Shown here: positions 58,694 to 64,000 of the stretch, in pieces | Position numbering within the stretch: the first letter of the stretch is position 1 | Layout: each line of letters begins with the position of its first letter | Assembly (NCBI RefSeq): GCF_014648175.1 | Contig: NZ_BMQP01000010.1 | Location: 159,681 to 223,680 of the forward strand | Direction: 5' to 3' | Length of the DNA stretch: 64,000 bases | From: Planobispora rosea | GTDB taxonomy: Bacteria; Actinomycetota; Actinomycetes; Streptosporangiales; Streptosporangiaceae | Program-made: the position numbers and the translations under genes | Notes under the pieces: generated by a model | Told to the model about the DNA's origin: nothing | Database searches by the model: none | What the model saw: only the letters and a program-made list of their open reading frames with translations

Positions 58694-61171
58694 TTACGGG
58701 CGTCCCGGGGGCGAGGTGGCGGCCGTCCATCTCCGCCGGTGATCGCGCGCGGAACGGGCCGCGGCCTCCAGGACCGCCGCCGGGACCGGTTCGTCCAGCC
58801 ACGGGGTGACCGCGTGCCGCATGCTCTCCACGAAGCGCGCGCCCAGCGGGGTCAGCGCGCCGGACAGGGCGAGCGTCTCGATGGCCTCGGCCGTGTCCCG
58901 CCGCCAGCGGGCGAACTGCGCCTGCGCCGGATCGGGCGCCGAGTGCCTGCGGGCCCGCCAGAAGTCGGTGACCGCGATGTGCGCGTAGGTGCCCTGGAGC
59001 AGGCCCTCCAGCGGCCGGGGGTCGTCCCGCCAGGGCGCGTAGAACAGCCGGGTGTCCTTCTCGTCGTAGAGATCGAGGATGTCCAGGATGGCGCCCATCT
59101 TGACGTGCTGGAACTCATGGATGACGAGGAGCGCGAGCGTGGCGGGGTCGTCGGGCAGCGCCGCGGCGACGGCGCCGAAGGCGTGCCGCGCGGTCGAGCT
59201 GACCTCCCGGCCCTCGGGCGCCGGGGTGAGCGGCATCAGCGTGGTGAGCCCGGCGCGCAGGCCCGGGGCGTACTCGGGGTGGTCGGACTCGATCAGCGCC
59301 CACGCGCGCTCGAACGCCGACTGCCAGGCCGCGGCCTCCTCCCCGGTGAGGCGGGCGGCGGCGGGCCACTGGTGGCAGTCCCGGAACGGGTCGGTGTCCT
59401 CAAGCGCGACGGAGAAGTCACCGGCCGAGAGCCGCCGGACGGGGTGCCAGGCCGGCCCGCCGCCACCCGGAGTGATCACGCCGAGAGCCCCGTGCCCGGG
59501 GAGCCGGAAGGAGCCCCCCTCCGCCTCCAGCCGCGCCGTACGGCGGGAGCCCGGTTCCGCGCCTCCCGGGTCCACCTCCAGGACGCCCAGCGTGGGCAGG
59601 TGCACCGAGCCGCCGAGCACCTGGACGTCGAGGGCGGCGGTGACGCCCGCGCGGATCGCGGCGGCGGCGGCGACGTTGGCCAGATGGCCCGCGTGCCCGC
59701 GGTCCCTCAGGCACTCGGCGGCCCAGACCCGCACGTAGGGGTGGGCGAGCACGGCGTCGACCACGCCGGGATGCGTGCCGTCCAGCGTGGCGATCAGCTC
59801 CCACGCCCCCCGGGCGGCGGTTCCGTCGCCGGCGGCCGGGCTCACAGTCCGGTTCGCAGCCGGGTTCGCAGCCGGGTTCGCAGCCGGGTTCGCAGCCGGG
59901 TTCGCAGCCGGGTTCGCGGCCGGGTTGACGGCCGTGTTGACGGCCGCCAGCAACGCCCGCCGCAGGCTGCGCTGCGACTCGGCCAGGTGGAAGACCTCGT
60001 GCCGGCCGCCCCGCCCGGAGGCCAGTGCGTCGACGGCGGCGGCGGGAACGGTGTGCGTGGGAGCGGACATCCTCTTCCTGCGGCGGATGTGGGTGATGAG
60101 TTTGAACAGGTCGGCGGAGAACACGCTGGGGTTGGCGAAGCCCGAACCGGTCCGGTAGCGGTGGGCGTAGAGCCCGCCCCCGCAGCTGTCCACGACCGGA
60201 CACGCCCGGCACTCGTCACAGAGACCGTCGAGGCCCTGCTGCCGGGCCAGGATGCCGGTGTGCCGGGCGACCTCGTCGAGGGTGTGGCGCAACACGTGCA
60301 GGCCGGTCCCGGGCGCCCCGTCGAAGGCCGTCTTCAGCGAGTCGGCCTGCTCGTAGCTCCCGTCGGTCTCGATGACGACCAGGTCGGACGGTTGCAGGCC
60401 GAGCGACTCGGTGAGACTCGACCCGCCGCCGAGGGTTCTGATGATCGACTCGAACATCCTGACCGGCGGGGAACCGCCCTCGGCCGTCCACGCCTCGAAG
60501 ACGGTGATCAGCCAGTCGGCGTAGGCGGTGGGCGCCGGGCGCGGCGGCGGGTCGTCCCACGTGGCGTGCGGGAGGAGGAAGTCGATGTGAGGCGGGTCGA
60601 GCGCGGCGAGCGCGCGGTAGACCGCGACCGGGTCGTTGGCCACGTCGATCGTGCACAGCAGCCCGGCGTACAGCTCGGGCCGGGAGCGCAGCATTTCGAC
60701 GGCGCGGACGACCAGGTCGTAGCTGCTGCGGCCGTCGGCGAAGCGCCGGTGCCTGTCGTTGGCCGCCCGGTCGCCGTCGAGCGAGACGCCGACCTTGATC
60801 CCGTACTCGGCGAACACCTCGCAGAAACGCTCGTCGAGCAGGACACCGTTGGTGTGGATGCGCAGGTCGAGCTCGCAGAGCCCGCCGAGCCGGGACCGGA
60901 GCTCGGCCGCGATCCGGCCGAGCCGGTCACGCCCGGCCAGCAGCGGCTCGCCGCCGTGCATGACCACGTGCACGGTGTCGAGCCCGTGTTCCTTGACGTG
61001 TTCGGCGATACGCAGTGCGGCCCAGAAGACGATCTCGTCGGAGATCACCTTGGGTCTGCCGCGCCAGCTCTGGTCGGCGTGCTCATAGACGTAACAGTGG
61101 TCGCACGCGAGGTCGCACCGGCTGTGGACCTTGAGGACGAACTGCCGGAACGGCACGAAGGGCCCGCTCAT
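58694..61171 (-). CDS. fxsB: FxsB radical SAM/SPASM cyclophane-forming peptide maturase with HExxH domain
   Basis: 825 residues. The radical SAM cluster is C19xxxC23xxC26 in CDLACDHCYVY, with MHGGEPLL binding SAM. The SPASM region with further cysteines is CDECRACPVVDSCGG (318-332). The linker ~411-445 contains seven NPAA-type repeats. The C-terminal part carries HEFQH (685-689), the HExxH module found fused to FxsB. The family is known to form carbon-carbon cross-linked three-residue rings on FxsA-type peptides. The HExxH part may be protease-like, but its role is not established. ATG 61171 has GGGGAGGG eight bases upstream and lies 21 bases after fxsA, so both are cotranscribed. Confidence 0.95.
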   Translation of the reverse strand: MSGPFVPFRQFVLKVHSRCDLACDHCYVYEHADQSWRGRPKVISDEIVFWAALRIAEHVKEHGLDTVHVVMHGGEPLLAGRDRLGRIAAELRSRLGGLCELDLRIHTNGVLLDERFCEVFAEYGIKVGVSLDGDRAANDRHRRFADGRSSYDLVVRAVEMLRSRPELYAGLLCTIDVANDPVAVYRALAALDPPHIDFLLPHATWDDPPPRPAPTAYADWLITVFEAWTAEGGSPPVRMFESIIRTLGGGSSLTESLGLQPSDLVVIETDGSYEQADSLKTAFDGAPGTGLHVLRHTLDEVARHTGILARQQGLDGLCDECRACPVVDSCGGGLYAHRYRTGSGFANPSVFSADLFKLITHIRRRKRMSAPTHTVPAAAVDALASGRGGRHEVFHLAESQRSLRRALLAAVNTAVNPAANPAANPAANPAANPAANPAANRTVSPAAGDGTAARGAWELIATLDGTHPGVVDAVLAHPYVRVWAAECLRDRGHAGHLANVAAAAAIRAGVTAALDVQVLGGSVHLPTLGVLEVDPGGAEPGSRRTARLEAEGGSFRLPGHGALGVITPGGGGPAWHPVRRLSAGDFSVALEDTDPFRDCHQWPAAARLTGEEAAAWQSAFERAWALIESDHPEYAPGLRAGLTTLMPLTPAPEGREVSSTARHAFGAVAAALPDDPATLALLVIHEFQHVKMGAILDILDLYDEKDTRLFYAPWRDDPRPLEGLLQGTYAHIAVTDFWRARRHSAPDPAQAQFARWRRDTAEAIETLALSGALTPLGARFVESMRHAVTPWLDEPVPAAVLEAAARSARDHRRRWTAATSPPGRP
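59849..59944. repeat. 12-bp tandem repeat encoding NPAA in the FxsB linker
   Basis: Six CGGGTTCGCAGC-type units plus two degenerate ones encode the repeated NPAA between the SPASM and HExxH parts. The period is in frame, so copy-number change only alters linker length. Confidence 0.9.
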
Positions 61172-61192
61172 GGCGGTGGCCCTCCCCGCCCG

Positions 61193-61399
61193 TCAGATCG
61201 ACGAGTTGAAGGCAGCCACCGGAACGCGCCGGATCTCCGACGCGTCGGGAAGGAGCCTGCGCACGATCTCGTCGAACTCAGCCTCACGGACGAGCGAGAG
61301 CGGGACATCACGCAGATCCCGGACATCCGATGCGATTTCGGTCTGCTTCTCATCCGTCGCGTTCATATCCTCAAACCGCTCTATGGGCCGACCAGGCAC
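61193..61399 (-). CDS. fxsA: FxSxx-COOH precursor peptide FxsA
   Basis: 68 residues ending VAAFNSSI, i.e. Phe64-x-Ser66-x-x-COOH, the defining end of FxsA peptides. The leader is acidic and amphipathic (DVRDLRDVPLSLVREAEFDE, IVRRLLPDASEIRR). FxsB follows after 21 bases. GTG 61399 is the longest start. ATG 61366 (MNATDEKQ) gives 57 residues and is equally possible: a GAGG lies just before it, though too close. A TAGAAT -10 lies at 61450-61455. Expected modification: a ring between the Phe side chain and the Ser, made by FxsB. Confidence 0.9.
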   Translation of the reverse strand: MPGRPIERFEDMNATDEKQTEIASDVRDLRDVPLSLVREAEFDEIVRRLLPDASEIRRVPVAAFNSSI

Positions 61400-61875
61400 G
61401 ACAGGAGCCTGGATCGGGGGGATGTAAAGAAAAGTGAGAACTCAAGCGAATTCTAACGCGGCAAAGGTACATCCCCTCAGAGGGGGCGAGCGGGAAGACA
61501 GTGAAACATTACACACCCGTTACACGGACCTGCCTAGCCCAAGCGACTAAGGAGCCGTTCGTCCTTTTTGTTAGTTCTTGCGCATCTAGTACCTCACTGA
61601 TGAGGTAAGAGAGATAGGGGAGAAACAGGGCACGTTTTGCCGAACCTGCGAACTTCCCGCAGCCGGGACGGCCCATGGGACGCCCGGGACGCCCCGTCCG
61701 TCCGGACGGCCCCCGGGATGGCGCCGCACCGGCCCTCCCGGCCAGGTGTCCGCGGTATCCGCGGTATCCGCCTCCCCGTTTAGCTGGAACGGCCCCATCC
61801 GGGAAAGACTCTCTGGCACGGCCCTCAACGCCTCGCGCCGCGAGAGCACACGCACCACGCACCCAGGAGCGCTTG
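61400..61875. other. Divergent intergenic region, fxsA / DUF255
   Basis: 476 bases, AT-richer than average at 61400-61640. Contains the fxsA -10, a CCCCT-CAG-AGGGG hairpin near 61474, and a perfect inverted repeat TACCTCA-CTGA-TGAGGTA (61590-61607) that looks like an operator. The rest up to 61875 is GC-rich leader of the DUF255 gene. No other gene is supported. Confidence 0.5.
61450..61455 (-). promoter_or_regulatory. Probable fxsA promoter -10
   Basis: TAGAAT on the minus strand, about 50 bases before GTG 61399 and 84 before ATG 61366. No good -35 is visible, so an alternative sigma factor or an activator may be needed. Confidence 0.4.
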
Positions 61876-63930
<2,055 letters not shown>

Positions 63931-64000
63931 AATCTCCACGGCTTAGTGACTGTTGCGAAACGTCCTCCAAGAGAGTGAGCGTTCGTTGAAGATCACTCTC

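Noticed and set aside
59849..59944. CRISPR-like array
   Set aside because: Units are 12 bp with no spacers and are in frame within fxsB. It is a coding minisatellite.
58661..61456. Long plus-strand open frame opposite fxsB
   Set aside because: Same reason: composition typical of a shadow frame, and FxsB on the minus strand has all catalytic motifs.
63931..64000. A further gene at the right edge
   Set aside because: Only 70 bases remain and they show no start signal or motif.

Overview
The window is 64 kb of very GC-rich chromosomal DNA. The protein families point to a filamentous actinobacterium, probably Streptosporangiaceae or a close relative. Supporting genes are two mycothiol conjugate amidases, GTP-dependent PEP carboxykinase, DUF4245/GlpX, PhoH with a PIN domain, many PASTA-less Ser/Thr kinases and an FxsABCT locus. 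The taxon is inferred from gene content only. I see no rRNA, tRNA, insertion sequence, prophage or CRISPR array.

Layout. 1-5 kb: end of a DUF4245 gene, a TetR gene, glpX (fructose-1,6-bisphosphatase II), a DUF1707 protein, and a TetR/MFS divergent pair. 5-12 kb: a myo-inositol catabolic operon on the minus strand (iolG-iolE-iolC-aldolase-iolB-iolD) with a promoter and an IolR-like palindrome. 12-16 kb: a MocR regulator divergent from an EamA exporter, a secreted protein and a 43-residue membrane peptide. 16-25 kb: class I fumarase, three tandem Ser/Thr kinases (the first with an apparent frameshift at its start), class II fumarase, a tautomerase-fold protein. 25-27 kb: an Mca paralogue and a group-2 sigma factor with a palindromic leader. 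27-33 kb: a 3-hydroxybutyrate-type dehydrogenase, a GAF/PucR regulator, an MHS symporter and a secreted esterase, read here as a hydroxyacid or oligo-ester utilisation cluster. 33-39 kb: a glycosyltransferase, a membrane-anchored lytic transglycosylase with an upstream CRP-type site, and a response regulator/sensor kinase/lipoprotein operon. 39-45.7 kb: PIN-PhoH, a cis-prenyltransferase, a three-gene MNIO (DUF692) set with a Cys/Gly-rich membrane protein, and pckG under a cluster of GntR/HutC-type operators. 46-51 kb: TetR, NlpC/P60, greA, DUF4307, mca and a small membrane protein. 51-61.4 kb: an unknown gene, an alpha/beta hydrolase and the complete fxsA-fxsB-fxsC-fxsT locus. 61.9-63.9 kb: a DUF255 thioredoxin-domain protein.

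How it fits together. Much of the housekeeping set (glpX, fumarase, PIN-PhoH, cis-prenyltransferase, greA-DUF4307-mca-small membrane protein, DUF255) matches a neighbourhood conserved as far as Mycobacterium tuberculosis (Rv1080c-Rv1100). The accessory material sits between these genes. The two most interesting accessory systems are both peptide-modification systems. One is FxsABCT: a ribosomal peptide ending FNSSI, its radical-SAM/SPASM plus HExxH maturase, a TIR-like protein and a ParA-like/TIR/NB-ARC/TPR giant. The other is the TIGR04222-like/MNIO/partner trio.

The sequence is also rich in short GC-rich tandem repeats. Several are copies of gene 3' ends or contain a ribosome-binding site. 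Several genes carry a TAnnnT -10 element 6-7 bases before the start codon, which suggests leaderless mRNAs.
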